From assembly GCA_017591395.1 (NCBI GenBank), contig WEDG01001518.1:248001-312000 (forward strand): a stretch of DNA of 64,000 nt, given 5' to 3'. Positions 15,001-30,000 of the stretch are shown one piece after another. The position numbers and the translations under genes were made by a program. Position 1 is the stretch's first letter, and every line of letters begins with the position of its first letter. Below the pieces are notes generated by a model, which did not search any database, was not told the DNA's origin, and worked only from the letters and a program-made list of their open reading frames with translations. This stretch comes from Schistocephalus solidus. Lineage: Eukaryota > Platyhelminthes > Cestoda > Diphyllobothriidea > Diphyllobothriidae.

Positions 15001-18000
15001 GACCGAGGAGCGCAATAGTTGTTTATATATAAGTGCATGAACAAGTATTATCGACATTTCTGCAGACGTCTTTACTATGGCCATGTTTTGATGATTCCAG
15101 AGAGTGTGATACAAGAACGCGGAGGGACCAATAAAGTGCAATAAGCAGATTGTTACGGTAAGGTGTGGCTTAAAACTCCACCTGTTTTGTTTAAAGTGCT
15201 GTAACGTTGAGCCGCGTTTAATTCTTGGAGGTAGACAACTTATCCGCAAAACACTTGCTACAAGAAAAACAGTCATTACTTTAATACCGTTCGACACTGT
15301 CAGACGTTCAGTAAGGTCCCACTCTATCGCATATCCCAGCTTACTACGTTATTGAACAGATTCTCGGCAAAGCTATGCGTAGTTCTGATGGTGTCTAGTT
15401 TACAAACAGACGTAGATTCATAAACATCGAAGTACTGACATCAAGCCACTAGAACCCAGAAAATGCAGTACATCAGACGAAGGGAGTGATTTACCCACGG
15501 AAGCAGAAGAGGTGGAAACCCTGACAAGAAGAAGGCATGTCTCGATATTAATGGTTTTAAGCCCGAAGAAACAACCTGGATGATTGAAACACAAAATTGA
15601 TTTTGCTAATGCATTACACGCACACTCGGAATAATAGGAAAGGAGGGGATAGAAGGGAACGGATGAGAGTGATAGATGAAGGCTGCAATAGTACTAAGGT
15701 AGGGTTGCGAAAGCATTGCGTGTTTATTGGTTGAAAAGTTATGCTCGCGTGCCCGAGCCCCAACCATCCACTGCGTATGTAGGCGGGCGGTGTGGCCATG
15801 GTTTGGTCGACCATGTTTAAGGAATTGACTGCCGAACATTCATCGGTAGTGTTAACCATTGACGTAGTAACCTTCTCCCTCGGTACTGTCCTTCAGAGTA
15901 ATGTTCATCCGAGCTCCTCCCTTGTGTGTAGTTACGCTGCCTGGACACATTTCTAACCTCCAGTTACATGGGGGAGGATCACTGCGACTACTAACTTGCC
16001 GCAAAATCATTATTCAGACGATTTCTACCAACATGGCTGTCACCCCTTGCAGTGTAAACTCTGTGAGTGCCTTCAAAGTGACTGGGAACAGGAACAGACG
16101 AGTTGAACTCACAGACGAATGGAGTGCATGCTTGTTTCTGTATAGGGAAAATTCCTCTCTGCACCCCGAGGACGAAACGAATTTGTGATCGGAAGTTTTC
16201 ACGATAAAAGTAAATTGTGATTCTAAGTGTAGACATGGAGGAAGGTAAGAAAATCCAAGGGCAGGATGACATATTTGTCTGATTTGAAATTACAATATCA
16301 GGTGTTTAAAAAACGGGGACTGGCGGATTTTTTACGGAGTCGAGAAGACTGTGATAGGTTGTTTTTAGTGAGACTCTAAACAGCATGTTTCATAGATATT
16401 AAATTCCAGAATTTGACGTCTCGTTCGTTACGGTTGACCGACCGCAGGTGTTTAGCATGTATCAAGCAGGAGTGAGCGCCTGATTAGATATTTCGCGGTA
16501 TCTCATACAAATGATGGGCTCAGCGGAATAGATTTATTGATACTAGCCTGATGTTTCGGATTTTCACTATAATCCATCATCAGAGACAGATTCACATAAA
16601 GGTATTGAATTGCCCAGGTTTTGCAGTATGTGGTTTTGGTGGCTAGGACACTACATGCTTGTCACAATTGGCAGCTCCGAGAACACCGCAGATAGTTGCA
16701 CGTGGTGTGATAATTGTCTGACCGGCCAGATGTTGCAGTTTGCAGTTGCCATGCTCCTGCGTGCCTGTCAAAATAATCAGCTCCCACGATCATCGCACGT
16801 GGTTGCATGCGGTGCGACGATGACCCGCAGTCGAATTACTGACGGCCGGATTTGATCGTCTGTGAGAGCTCTTGGGTAATTTACCTCGCCGACGTAGGCA
16901 TCAGGAACAGTGGTCATCCGCACATTCTGCGCGTTGCGAACTACTTTGCCAAGGCAGCGTCTCACCACAGAATATGGAGTGGGAGGTCATTGTGCTTGTT
17001 GATTGAGGGAGGGCCGGAAAACCATGACTCGAGCAGTTTGCGGCTCACGCAGTTCAGCCTCGTCAAACTTAAGTGTGTCGTCGGGCCCAGCAGCTACATA
17101 CTATACATACTGCAAAACCTGGGCAAACCAATACCTTTACCTGACTCTGTCCCTGATGATGGATTCGAATGAGAATCTGAAACGTCAGGCTAACAAAACT
17201 CTTGTTCCAGTGATCGTGTCTCCTTTTTCCGATTACATCTTGGAGCTCGTCGTTTCGATCTTATTAGCAAATTTATTCATATGCCCACGTTTCGGACAAA
17301 GGACTGACCGCAGTTAATCGAACAGAACCCGATGTGGCATGCCATGACCCGTTTTCCGACCTCGGCTGATAGATTTTGCTCGCTGCCTCGGCCCTAAGGA
17401 AGATGTTTGGCGGGCAGTTTAGCTGCGGAGTTATGCGTCGCCTTTTCGCAGGGGGGGGGGGGGGGGGGGGGGGGGCGGTTGAGCTTCGGCCGGTGTTGTT
17501 CGGTCTGGCGGCACTTTTGTTATTCGTGCAAGTTTGGTCGCGGGTTGTCTGTGAGGCTTTCTTAAGTGATGCGTGACTGTCGTCTTGCTCTGAGCTTTAT
17601 GAGGGTAATGACGCAAGACTTACTAAGCTGTTCAAGACGCTTGTTAATGGAATCGGTATCTGAATACCACGCCTGAGGTGTTCGCCTCCCGTTTTTGCGT
17701 TACCCCGGCCTAAGACGGTAGCTCCCTGCAGATCGAAAGAAGAGTCAGTTTCTCCAACGTGCGTTGCTGGTTGAGAGTTCGGGCCTAGCCTCCGAGTGGC
17801 CAATTTGTGCTCTATTAGGCTGGTTTGAAATTTCGGCCCAGTTTCCCAAACTTAAGTTCAATCCTCCTCGTTGAAACTTATTCTGTAGACAATTGCTGAG
17901 GTTTCAATGTGTGACAGCATGTCCCCGGGTTGTATTCAGCGGTCGCGAATTTTCGCTTTGTGTCGGTGGGCTCTGCCTTCTCTGGTGAGTTGTAGCAGTC

Positions 18001-21000
18001 GAGAAGCAGTCTCAGAGACTCCTTTAATGTAAGGAATGACTCTCAGACGTCCGACTGCTGTTATCATGGCCGTTATCTGTTCAATTGGCACCTGATGTTC
18101 TCGACAAAATAGTTAAGATACCCCTTAGCCCTGAAGAAGTTATGAAGTTATAGTAGTTGAACTTTTTTGTCTTCTAACTTGCTGAAATGTGTTTCGACTC
18201 TCTTGAATAGTGCGAACAAAGCTGTTTTTGTGAGACAGAGGATGATTGCTGCAAAAAAGTAGTAGCCCATAGGAGTGCCTTTAATTTGTTCGTACACTTG
18301 TCTACCAAAGGTGAAATAGATGTTTAGGCAGTGACTGAAAATCCAGCAGATGTTCGGACTTCAGAGGCTTGTCCCTCTCATTATAGCGTTCAGCCAGTAT
18401 TTGATGCAGGACATCCATCGCTAGATGTTGCGAAATGGAGGTGAACAGTGAAAAGACATCAAAAAATACCATGGATTCACCTAACTGTAACATCAGATGT
18501 TTTATGCGTTCAAGGAATTGATTCACAGAAGCCGCTGTTTTGGCGAGCCTTCGGCCAGAAAATTAAGATGATCGAACACTCATTTTGCCAAACCATTTGT
18601 CGGAGTGCCACGAATGGAAACGGTGGACCCGCGTGGTAAACTTGCCTAGTGTACCTTCGGCATATCATAAAAACGAGCCGTGGAGTAGTCAGTTGGTTTC
18701 ATAGAAAACCAGTTGTTCGGTGTGACTGCCCCTTCAGCTCCGATTTTTGCAGGCTTTTGTCTATCTGGGTGACGAGAATCTTCATTTTGCTGGCACGTCA
18801 TAGTTTCTAAGATTGTTCGTCATCGAGTGGGCTCTGTGCTTTGTTCTGGTAATCTAATTTGTTGCGCAATACTGTGGGACGACCCTTATCAGCTGGCAGG
18901 ATAATTATTTCTGTGAAGCTTTTAGACTTTTTAGTGCTCGCTGTTTTTCTTTAATAAGTGTTTTGCGTCTTCTGTGGCGCATGATAAGGACGTTTGGCGG
19001 CGGATCAAATCATTCGTCTCTTCAGATGCCTTTGTTAGTTGAAGAACAGATTCAAAGGCGGCGGCGTCTGCTGTGATTAATGTGGGTCCACGTTCAAAGA
19101 CTGCAAGTTGTGTACTGGTAAGGGGTTTAATAGGCCCCTTAAAAGGCGGCATGGTAGATGTGCTGGACCAACACGGGGACAAAATCAGGGTGCGGCAGGC
19201 GTTATTTGGGTTGAGCTCCCATGGGGGGGGGGAGGAGGGCATGGTGGCACGCGTAGGTGCAGGCTCATGCCGTATCAGCCATTTTTGCCTTAAATGGCTC
19301 TGATTTAGGCGTGGTGGCACGGTCAGGAGCGACTCCGGCCGCGCCAGCTACCTGCACCCGATCTCGCCTCCAGTCTTCTTGACTCTGTCTTGACACCGGG
19401 CACAGGGAAGAGAGAGTGCAGTAGATGCAGGACAAGTCTACTATTACTCAAAACTACTTCATGCGCAAGTCACTGTCCCTGCAACACACTTCTGCGCAGG
19501 ATACGGTGAAAATCGTCGGACTATGACGGTCAAACTGTCAAGGGGTTTAGAAATAGGTTATGGATACGGACTCCGGACGCGTTGTATGAGTTCGGAAGTC
19601 AAAGTTTTACCAATTTCAACGATAATTCCTGGTCTCTTTTGACAAGTAATTTGTGATCATGTCTGAGTATGGTCTGCTCAATACCATTCTATTCCTCAGC
19701 GTCCGCTGCCACAAAATGTGATTTGGATTGGTCGATCTCTACAGTCTATGTTGGTATGCGTGAAGTATCACTCTGGTCATTGTTCTGCAATGTCGAGCCA
19801 AAGTCTCGCTTGTAAGAGTAGAATTCAAATAAAGTTCGCAAGTGACGCCCTAAGTCTTGCTGGCCTACACCTCATAATAGATCGAGGTGGGTGAGGGAAT
19901 AGAAGAAACCGATAGTGCGCACGCCTTCCCTACTACGGAACGCAACTGCACGGGAAGAAAATCGTCGCCCGCATAAGAGTATATTATCCCACAATAAGGG
20001 CATATCCGCCTTCACTGCACCTGTGTCAAAGCCTAAAAAATCATAATCTTCGGGAACTCCAGTATGTCAACAGGCAGAAAACGTCAATTTTAAAAGACTG
20101 CTCGATTGGCCAGGCGTATGCAAGATCAACAAACCCCAGAGACCTCAGCGTAAAATAATCTCATTAGGAACACGGTTTTCCATCTACCTAAATACAAGAA
20201 AACCATATGCAGCAATCCACGTTTGCACCTTTAGCAGCTGGCAGGCAAGCTCCGACAATTAATGGAATCCTGTTCCTCAGATTAAATGGCGCGAACGTGA
20301 TGATAACAATAAGTGATCTGTATTGGACTAACAGTCGCTGAATCCTCTCTAAGACGAAACTTCATATTCATACCAGAAGAAGATCTTGAGGAGTAAAGGC
20401 CTCAATAAAGCTAAGAGTTGCTTTATTTTGGGTCGAAATGTTCAAACATGTGTCACCTTTGTCAGAGGCTGGCGGTTCTGCCGTGCAGCCGGTAGAGGGG
20501 GTGCGCTGTCCCTACTGAGCCAAGTAGTGCCCACCCGCTCCCACGAGTTCATCGGGTTAACTGTTCGTGCGAGGTCACGAGACGTTTGTCGGGTTGGCCG
20601 CTTACAGGTAAGGCCTTTTGTAAGACTGGTCGGCTGCATGCTGTTCGCAAGGTTGACAGAACTTCGTGAACAAACTCTGATGCACAATCCCTTGTTGAGG
20701 TGTGCATCTGACTTCCATGTAACCGATGTAGATCCAATACATTGCATTGCAGCCAAGACTCATAGAAGTTTATTCGCAACTGGCCGACCATAGGACCATC
20801 AGCTGCACAGAGCGATACATTTGAAAAAGCACAGAGTCAGAAATACGACTATTCTAAGTGTTGTTGAAGATTCATGAGCTGAGTACAAACTCCGACCAGT
20901 GATCTCGCCTTAAGGTTTATCGAGGTGACGTCTTGCAAACTTTCTGTTGCCTCTACTCGGGACCCACCGAAAATCTTCTTGACCGACTCAAAGACAACAT

Positions 21001-24000
21001 AACTGAATCAGATGAGAGGGTGGTAATAATCGACCTCACCTTTCCATTTCAGCAACGTAAATGCGCGCGGTCGAGAAGATGGCCTATTGTGTCTCGTCAT
21101 CCACGGCAAGCCTATAGCTTTTATAGAACAATTTATGCACGAAATCAGGACTCTCTTCGCCTTCAATGGGGCCATATACTAGCAGATCCAAAGAAGGCCA
21201 ATTTGCACCGGATTTAAAGAAGGTTTTTTCAAAAGCCTCAAAATGCAAACTTTTCCGGCTCACTAACTTAAAGTACGGGCACAATATGCCGACGAAACTT
21301 TCGTCTTCATCGAGCGGGAGATGCAGAAATTCTGGGTGCAAGCTGACAAGAGAGTCGGAAGGAACAAAAAACTAACAGAAGCTGGCAGCCGCAATGCGTC
21401 AGAACGATGGAAACGAAGCAACTCGCATTACAGCGGGCATCCCACAAGCAAAATGCGTGTTGGCGGCCGTCGCCTGACTGATGAGGCTACTCAGAGTTGG
21501 AATCAACCACAAGCCTGGCACGATGCATTGCTGCCAAGCGGTGCGACCGAGGGACCTATTCGCCAAACAGGAAAGACCATTCCTCACCTGTCAGCCACAG
21601 GACAGCTGCGGGGAATACAAGTAGGTTCGAAAAACCAGCCGACAATTACAAACGAGGATACCTGAACAGCGACTAGCGAGGCGGAGACTAGTTCAGAAAT
21701 TCACAGGCGGCGATGCACGCTACCCCACAGGATCAGAGGGTAATAAAAGTGCAAGACAGATGCAAGAGGCGTGAGTGTCAGAGGGCCTATCCAACCCTCC
21801 CAAGTTTATACGACCTAGTCAACATGTCAGCGCACATCTTCGTCAGAGTGCCGCGGTTGACGCTCAGTTTGCCCGGCCTGGACATCCAAGCCTGCAGCCG
21901 TCTCGGCGCACTTCCTGTAGATACAGGTAATGAGCCACAAGGGTTCACAGAAACGCGCGGGCAAAAACTGACGCAGCCAGTAGCGACACTCCAGCAGCCT
22001 CCCCACTTTATGACGCTGAATGGGTTCGCGTTCAAAAAATCCAACCAAAAATAGTCATCCCAGCAACTCGGAAAGTTGCTGCTCCAGTGAAAACGGCCCG
22101 CAAGCAGCAGATTAAGTCTGTACTGAAAAACTCCAACCCCTACACAGTTAAAGTCGTCTTTTATGTATGGCTTGAGAGGATGGGGAACATTGAAATAATA
22201 AACATCGAGGTAAAGCGATCGTAGGCCTGTTATTGAATAGGCTAAACAATTTACTGCTGCTCTCAGAGGAGCCGGTGTCAGTTGAACCGTCGTAGTCCGA
22301 CGATGTCCACCGTATGGTCCACAGACGGGTGGTGCCAGGACGGTAACTTGCGGGTGGATTCGTTTTAAGTGATAGTAGACTTGAGCTGCAGCAACCGCAC
22401 TCTCTCCTCCTTCCCCACCTGAGCCCGGTGTCATAACAAAGTCAAGAAAACCAGAGGCGGGAGAGAGCGCAGATGGATGGCACGGTTGGAGCCGCCTCTG
22501 GGCGTGCCACCACATCTGGCTCAGATCCCACGGAGTAGAAATGCCATAGAGGCCACATTAAGGAGCCATTGCAGCCTGATTATCAGTTTGCCAGTCATTC
22601 ACTCGGCACAAAACACACTCTGGGTTGACCACGCGGTTCGAATTGTCCCGTCCGTTCGTAACCTTCAAAACCAAGGCTTGATTGCGTCAGATTGCTTACA
22701 GCGAGGAGACTACGCTGAGCTCTCGACCTCACTCTCTCCCCCACCCCCAACAATCAGACCATCGCCCGAACTGGTCAGTTGTAGGATGCGCGCGCAGCTG
22801 TTGGTGACTTCGTCTACGCATACTACGTACACGACCTGACCCCCAAACACAAGCACCAGGATTTCACACAACAGGGGCTTCAGCAGCTCAGATCTCAAAC
22901 GAGTGAGATAGCCAGAGGTCACGCTAAGAAGGAGCCATCACAGCCTGACTCTCAGACCACCAGTCAGCCATTTCACACAATACAAGGTTGGACTGACTGC
23001 GAGGTCTGTGTGTAACCCTCAGTTCGAAACCTTCCAAGCCACGGCGCTTATCGCACCGTGATATTCTCAAACTCAGATCAAGATGCAGCAGAGGAGCCAC
23101 ATGGAGAAGGAGCCGAGGATGTTACTTGCCTCACAATCAGTTATGCAGGCTGAAAGCATGTTTTGTGTGGTGTAGCGTGTGATCACGTGAGATGCAGAGG
23201 CTGATGAGGAGAGATCGAATGTTGTGGTATAGCCACCGGTGTTCAACCGTAGGTTTTCTTGGAGATGCATGTGGCCTAGTGGGCCTATGCGGTGCGTGAA
23301 TGCGGGTGGACAGTGTAAACAGTTAATTCGGGTCCGTGTCCGGGAACCAGTCTTGTCTGTATTCTGCAGAGGCAGCTGAGATGGCAGTGATTCATCTTTC
23401 TGGCTTGGCTCGAGTAGACGATCCAGGTCTCCACTCCGTAAAAGAGTGTTATCAAGACGACGGCCTTGTACATCTTCAGGTTGGTATTCAGTTGAATACC
23501 GTATCGATTCCACACGGAACCCTGCAGCTGGCCAAAGTCCTGGCTGGATTTGGAGATACGTTGAACAACCTCGTCATCAATTCTCATGTTCCGTGATCGC
23601 GTGCTTCTGAGGTAAGCAAAGTTTGCCACATTTTGAGTTGAGTTTCAATGACATTGATTTGGAGAGCATCGTATTCTGTGCTGGGTGGCAATTGGTGCAT
23701 GACCAACAATTTGGCTGGCGCAGCATGCGGCGAAGAGTATTTAACCTACTTGGCGGTCGGTTACCTTGGGGCGTTCGTCGCAGTTTAAGTCGGAGCCTCA
23801 TTTGGAGATGACGAGGCGGTGATCCGTCGAACTATCGGCATCACGGATCGCCTTGGTCACCAGCACGTCCTGTCGATCTCGCCTCCGGACGAGAACATAG
23901 TCCAGCAGCTGCCAGCGCCGTGACCGAGGGTGCATCCACGTGGCATCCTCCTGGCGCCGGAAGGCGGAAGAAAGTGTTGGCCAACAGGAGACGGTGTTCC

Positions 24001-27000
24001 GCACACGTGCGCAGAAGAAGGAGGCCGTTATCGTTACAGCTACCGAGACCGTGGGGACCCAGCACTCCCTGCTAGGCAGCGTGGTTTGTCCCAACGCGGG
24101 TGTATAAGTCAACAAGGACAATTAACTTATCCGCATCCAGCCCAGTCGCCAGGAGGGCGTGCAGGTCCTCGTATATTTTGTTCCTCGCCGCATCAGAGCT
24201 CGTCATTGGGGGAGCGTAGGCGCTGATGATGGTGGCGAACTTGGCTCCTCGAAGGGGCAGGCGGAGACTCATCAGGTGCTCATTGATACCCTGCGGCAGA
24301 CAAGGCAGACGTCCCACGATGTCGTTCCGGATGGCAAAAGCGACACCAGCGTCGCGTCCCTCTGCCTTTAGCTGGCCATTCCAGAAGACGGAGTTGTCGG
24401 CACCCACCTACTCCAGCTGATCCTGCTCAGAGAATCGGGTCTCGCTGAGAGCAGCAATGTCCACCTTGTAGCGCGCCAGTTCCCGTGCGACTAGCGCCAT
24501 CCTCCGTTCCGGCCAGTTGCTCCTCCGATTGCTCCTCAGAACAGTCCGTGCTGCTAGAGTGAGCGCAGTCACCCGTGCAGCCCGAAGAGTATGGCGCGGG
24601 GATACGGATGCGAGTACTGTTGTTTGTTAAGTTTTACGACCGCGTATTTTGGGAGATGCGAGCTGCGGCCGACTTCAGAAGAAGCATTTGTTTAGGGCAC
24701 CTTTTTTAGCCCCTTCCTCCGCGAGTAGGCAAGCTGTGCTGCTTAGACATCACATATGGCTGTCGAACTCCACAATGGGTCATGGCCTTGTTTTTGCCTA
24801 CAGGTTACCGTCGCGCCAGCCGTAGGACTTTTGAGATGGGGGAAAGGTGGTGGGAAGTTCGGTAGTCAGACACAACACCGGAGACCCGCCAGTCGTGATG
24901 GTAGCCCGGGGTGTGGCCGCTGGGAAGAACCCAGCTTCTATTTGCATGATACCTGTCACTTAAGTAGTAGCGTAATAATTTCCCAAACGTTTATACGTCC
25001 GGATATACGTAGTCATTTATAACCCTATTTCAACTATGAAATACCTCGGCATACAGCAAGAATATTTCCGAAACAGATAGCGAATTCTCGCAAGGTTAAG
25101 TGCCGGTGCTGCTCACTGGTCGGATGATATCGTGTGTAAGCGAATTAAACGGATCAAGGTTCGAGTAAGTACGGACGAATAATCTGGTGTCGTTCATCAG
25201 ATTTCACACTTGCGCTGACCTTGCAATTACAGAGGTCAAGCTGAATCACGGTTAGGCAAAAACCATTTGGTGGTGATCGCTGCCATCATCTTCGACTACG
25301 CATACAGACAAGAGCTGCACGGATCACCAGTGGCAATGCAGGTATATAGCCATGGTCACATGTTAAGAAGTTGAAACGTGAGAAGTGTACTCGATTTGCG
25401 GAAGAATAGCTTCAATGACTTGCTGGTTTTAGATTCATACTCGAAAACAGAGACAAAATCGAATAAACACAGGGACGCTCGAGGATCGCAGTATTTATGG
25501 GAAGCGATCGCTGCATCGCCAAAGGCCTGCTCTGGATTGACAAACTCTACCGTTGAACCTGAGGATACAACTGGGTCCTTTCCAGTGGGCCTCCCTTCAT
25601 ATTTGACATCATTCTTCCGCACTGTTAAAGAATTTCGGTAGGAATCATTTATATAGCCCCCCTCCCCTGACAAAACACGGAAATAAGAACTTTCCCCCCC
25701 TAATACAGGTGGTCCCACGCTACGTTTCCGAGTCCGCACATTAATACTAACCTCAAATTCCCTGGAATTTGGCCTCCTGTCGAGGTGGGGAGGAATGGGG
25801 TGGCATTCAAGCGTCCCCTACCGAATTTTCGCTAATCCGAATAAGGAATAATCCTCCCAATTCCGTTATACGGCCGTTCTGCCTCGGAGTGTATGTGATC
25901 CAGCGGACATCTGAAAAATTTTGCAATGATAGTGGATTTATCTGCTTTAGAATTTCATGAGCGGTATTTGCCAGTGTTGGCCACAGTTCAGAGCAAGAGC
26001 GGCACGCGAAGAGGGACTGTTTAGCTCTGTCAACCGCTGCACCCCATCCCACCTCTGGCCTTGCTAACTCTGTCATGACATCGGGCACAGAAGCGCGAGG
26101 GCAGAGAGAGAGAGAGAGAGAGAGTGCGGCAGGTACTGTGTAAGCTTCCCATCACTACAAACCAACTCACGGGCAAGTCACCGCACCTGCACTCACCCTG
26201 ATGCACAGCCCACGGTCGGCATCGTCGTTAATGACGGTCGAACTGTCATTGACGTCAAGTGTTTCTTTTGACCGACGAAATCGGCCAGCAAATCGGCAAA
26301 ACCTTCACGTGCATCGACCAGAAAGCCCGAAATGACGAGAGTTTGCCAAGTTCCGGTGAATGAAGACCTACAGGGCATCTCTAAAGACAAGGTACACCAT
26401 CAGTTTGACCGTCGTAATCCGACGATATCCACCGCGTGCTCCACAGAAGGGTGGTGCAGGGACGGTGACTTGCGCACAAGCTAGTTTTAAGTGACAGTAG
26501 ACCTGCACAGCATTTACCGAACTCTCTCTCTTTCCTTACCCGTCTGTGCCCGGTGTCAAGACGCAGTCAAGAAGACCGGGGTGGGGTTGGGCGCAGATAA
26601 ATAATCTCTCACGGAGTGTAAAAGCAGGGCGCGGCATGAGCCTGCATCTACGCGCGTCCATGAAGGGTAAGCGCACCCCCGTGTTAGGCATTTGTTATGG
26701 GATCTCATCCCTGGATAATAAGGGCTGCCGTAAACTTATTTGGCCCCTTTGTTAGCACAGCACATCAACTACGCGACCCGTTTAGGGGCCATGGACCACA
26801 AACACAAGGGATATAATATTTCATTTAAACCCCCGGCTGCATACTCAACGACGCTATGAAAGAATGGCCTGGCAACTCGGACCCCTTCGTTCCAGAATGC
26901 GTCAGTACGGCATGGTGATGAACTAGCCTGCGCCAGCTACGTAACATATGGGTGCTTATGAATTTACCATCGTAACAGACATAACCGATCAAAAGTCTTA

Positions 27001-30000
27001 ATAACCTGTGGGTTAAAAATCCGAACCCACAATGCCTGTAAGCCTCCGAATTAAATGCACAGATCCAGAGTTGATAATATGTAAGAAGGCTCAACTGACC
27101 ACCTGACATCGCTCAAGAGGCAGGAACTTGAAAACCAGAACTCCAGGCGCCAGGATATTCCCGGACCTTCACTGGTTGAATAAATAAGGCGAGTTTTATC
27201 AAGCTGTATATCGTGTAACTCAGGCTGCCAGGGCAAAGAGGTTGTTGTCGGAACCCGCCTTATTTACCTCTCATCCGCTAGTTGAGACTTACTACGGTAG
27301 GCTGCATGAAGGTCAGTTTAAGACCCGCGACAGCCAGAGTCCAGATATTTTACTCGTTGACAGCCTTCCAAGCGACATCTTCTAGCACAACGTGCTAGTT
27401 TAACATCGAGTCAGGTCTGTTTAGTGCGGCACACGTTCGGGTCTAACGTATCAGTGCGACCCGTCAGTTTGAGCTGCTTACCTCTGTGGACCCCATAACA
27501 ACGCAGTCCATTTGTATTTAAAGAGACCCGCGAAGTACACCAGATCTTGCCGCGCATCGTCCAGCCGCGCTGCCAGAACATTACTGCAGCATGGCCGAAC
27601 GGCTTTGAATCGTTTCTGAGGCAAACACACTTGTAACCAGCAATACTGATTGAAATCTGGCTACGAAAAGTTAAGATATTCACAGAAGCAAAATATATTT
27701 TCCGCCCCACTGATTCGAAATGGCAGGTTTCCAGTTTTGCCTTGACACGCCATGCAAGTCCAGCATCACCGTCATACATTAACCAATACTGCATCATTTC
27801 AATTTTCACGAAGACTTTTTGCACAACCAGAGGAGATCGTCAGCCGTATTATTGCATGTCCGTCTTCTAATTAACTTGAACAACAGGCACACTCATGCAT
27901 GCAGCCGATGGACGTCGACGCGGTGGTTCAGTTGATTTTGAAACAAATTCCAGTTGGTTTGCTTTTGCGGACGCAAGAGGCGTTTCGCTCCTTTGTTTGG
28001 AATTTTAGGAGGCTGTTTGCTTCCCTTTCCAGTCATTGGATTCCAGTAGAACTCGAAGCTTAAAAAAACAATGAACTCCTCCGCCTAACATATTTTTATT
28101 ATTGCTTCTTACTTTTTACTATGGAACCATTCACTTTATTTTATAAGCACGGCAAAAGCTGTTGTCTACCGAACCCTTTTTTGGTAGCACGGAACTTATC
28201 GCGTTCAAGTATTGAGTAATTAGAGTAGAATGAATTGTTGATTAAGTATTTGCACATCTTGCAGCACCTTTTGTCTCCCATACTTTCCTGAGGATGGTGG
28301 TGAAAGTGACGTGCATCAATCTTACCTAACGGACGATCGGCAAATGGACGTTTCAGTTTGCTTTAGCTATCTACTTTAGAGTCAGGTTTATGATAACATA
28401 ATAGTGGGTAATAAAGAATAAAGATAGTTACACGGAGAACGACACTACAGACTGGAATGGCCGTTGCCGACTAGCCGTACCCCTGTACCAGGACCAAAAG
28501 CCCTGAAGGTTGAACCACATCCAGTGGTCCTTGAGCTCAATGCTCTGCCAACCAAACACACACAGGTTCCAGAAACACCGAAAAATATTTCATCGTTATT
28601 TTGCCAGCTCCTACACGAGCTAACAACGGGAAAGATCAGTCTCCTTTGCCCGTCCGTTCTAAGCCCTGTCCATGGTCAGCGGGTTATTTAGTCACTCATG
28701 CTGCTCTAGGTTCCACACTTTAAAGCAACTTTGAGTGGTGTTTTTCCCATGTCATCTCCGGCACACAGGCACACCTAGCCTTCTTGTGTGAGCTGCCAGT
28801 TGGTCAGGTTTTGCACCACAAGAGCTTGAAAAGTCGTATTTTTTGCTTTCCTAGGAGAATAACAAAGTGGCACTTGCAAACGCTACCAAACCGCGGGCCT
28901 TGTCGTTGTCCTGCACAACTTCGGGTCCGGTGGTTAAACGTCGGTGTTATAGTGAAACGTGTTGAATCTATCCTCTCACCATCAGACAGAAATCAGATAG
29001 TCGCCTTTTTGTTGGTTCGATAACAAATGATGCAGCCACATTTGCACCATCCATGAATCCTTCTGATAAGGAGTTCGATAAGCATAGAGAATTCCGGCTC
29101 TTCGAAAAGTTCTCAGACCTGTTTCACTGTCTTCGCGGACTATCTGTACATCACGTAGCAACCGGCAATATCATTTGAAAGCTAGGCGTTAGCCTTAAAC
29201 ATGTTCCTTACTGCTTTGAACCTAGGCTACAAGAGACGGCTAACTGTCAACAACCATGCTGGAAGTATGCTGGGCATGCGACTACACGTTCCGTTAATAT
29301 AATCCTAGAGGAGTTCATTTCACTAGCAGCTGATCCTTTCCCCATTACATTTCGAACACGCCAACTGGTGAGGAAAGACGGAAACAATATGGACAGCTAT
29401 TACTGTCAATCGTGTTCCGGAACTTTTCAAAAATCCAATGGATGGAAATGTGTAGCTCAAGAGTCGAAGGAGTCATCTATCAAAAGCCCGCTACAGCTGT
29501 TATTCAGGACACAACCTCTTCCATACTGGGAAAGTAATAAAAGTGCTGCAACAGGACGCTCATTATGGATGGGTTAGCAAAGGCGAAACTCGGAAATGAA
29601 GACACTGGCGTCCCCATCTCAGTCGAACATCTCGCAGACCCGAATGTCGCTAAAGGCCTATTTCTTCCCGCACATCGTTGGTTTCCCACCCAGGAGGCCG
29701 AATTGTAGGCAGCGGAGGTCGCACTTCGGGTGCACATGGGGAACCAGCAGATCTCATCGGTATGCGTGGTTATTCAAGTTGTGCATCCTTTAGTCCTTCA
29801 TCCCCACATCATTGCGTAGCATGTGGCGATATTTACATACGCCGGAGCACTCCAAAACTTTAAATCCTCCTCGGTTGCCGACAAACAAAACCTACTATGG
29901 CCCTTTTTCTATAAGAGAATCGCTTTTCTGGGGATCGTTGTGGTAAATGTACACTGTATTGAAGTCTTTTTTCACGTCATTTGGCCTTCGATTAAACATA

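Noticed and set aside
21787..22515. Minus 242-codon frame, one of the longest in the window
   Set aside because: Its first 80 codons are repeat A and the remainder has no family features; I treat it as chance openness in a repeat, not a gene.
29931..29955. HND motif on the minus strand (YHNDP), first taken as the kinase catalytic loop
   Set aside because: The context lacks the flanking kinase residues and splice sites; the true FCHNDLQE exon with matching phases is at 12116-12180.
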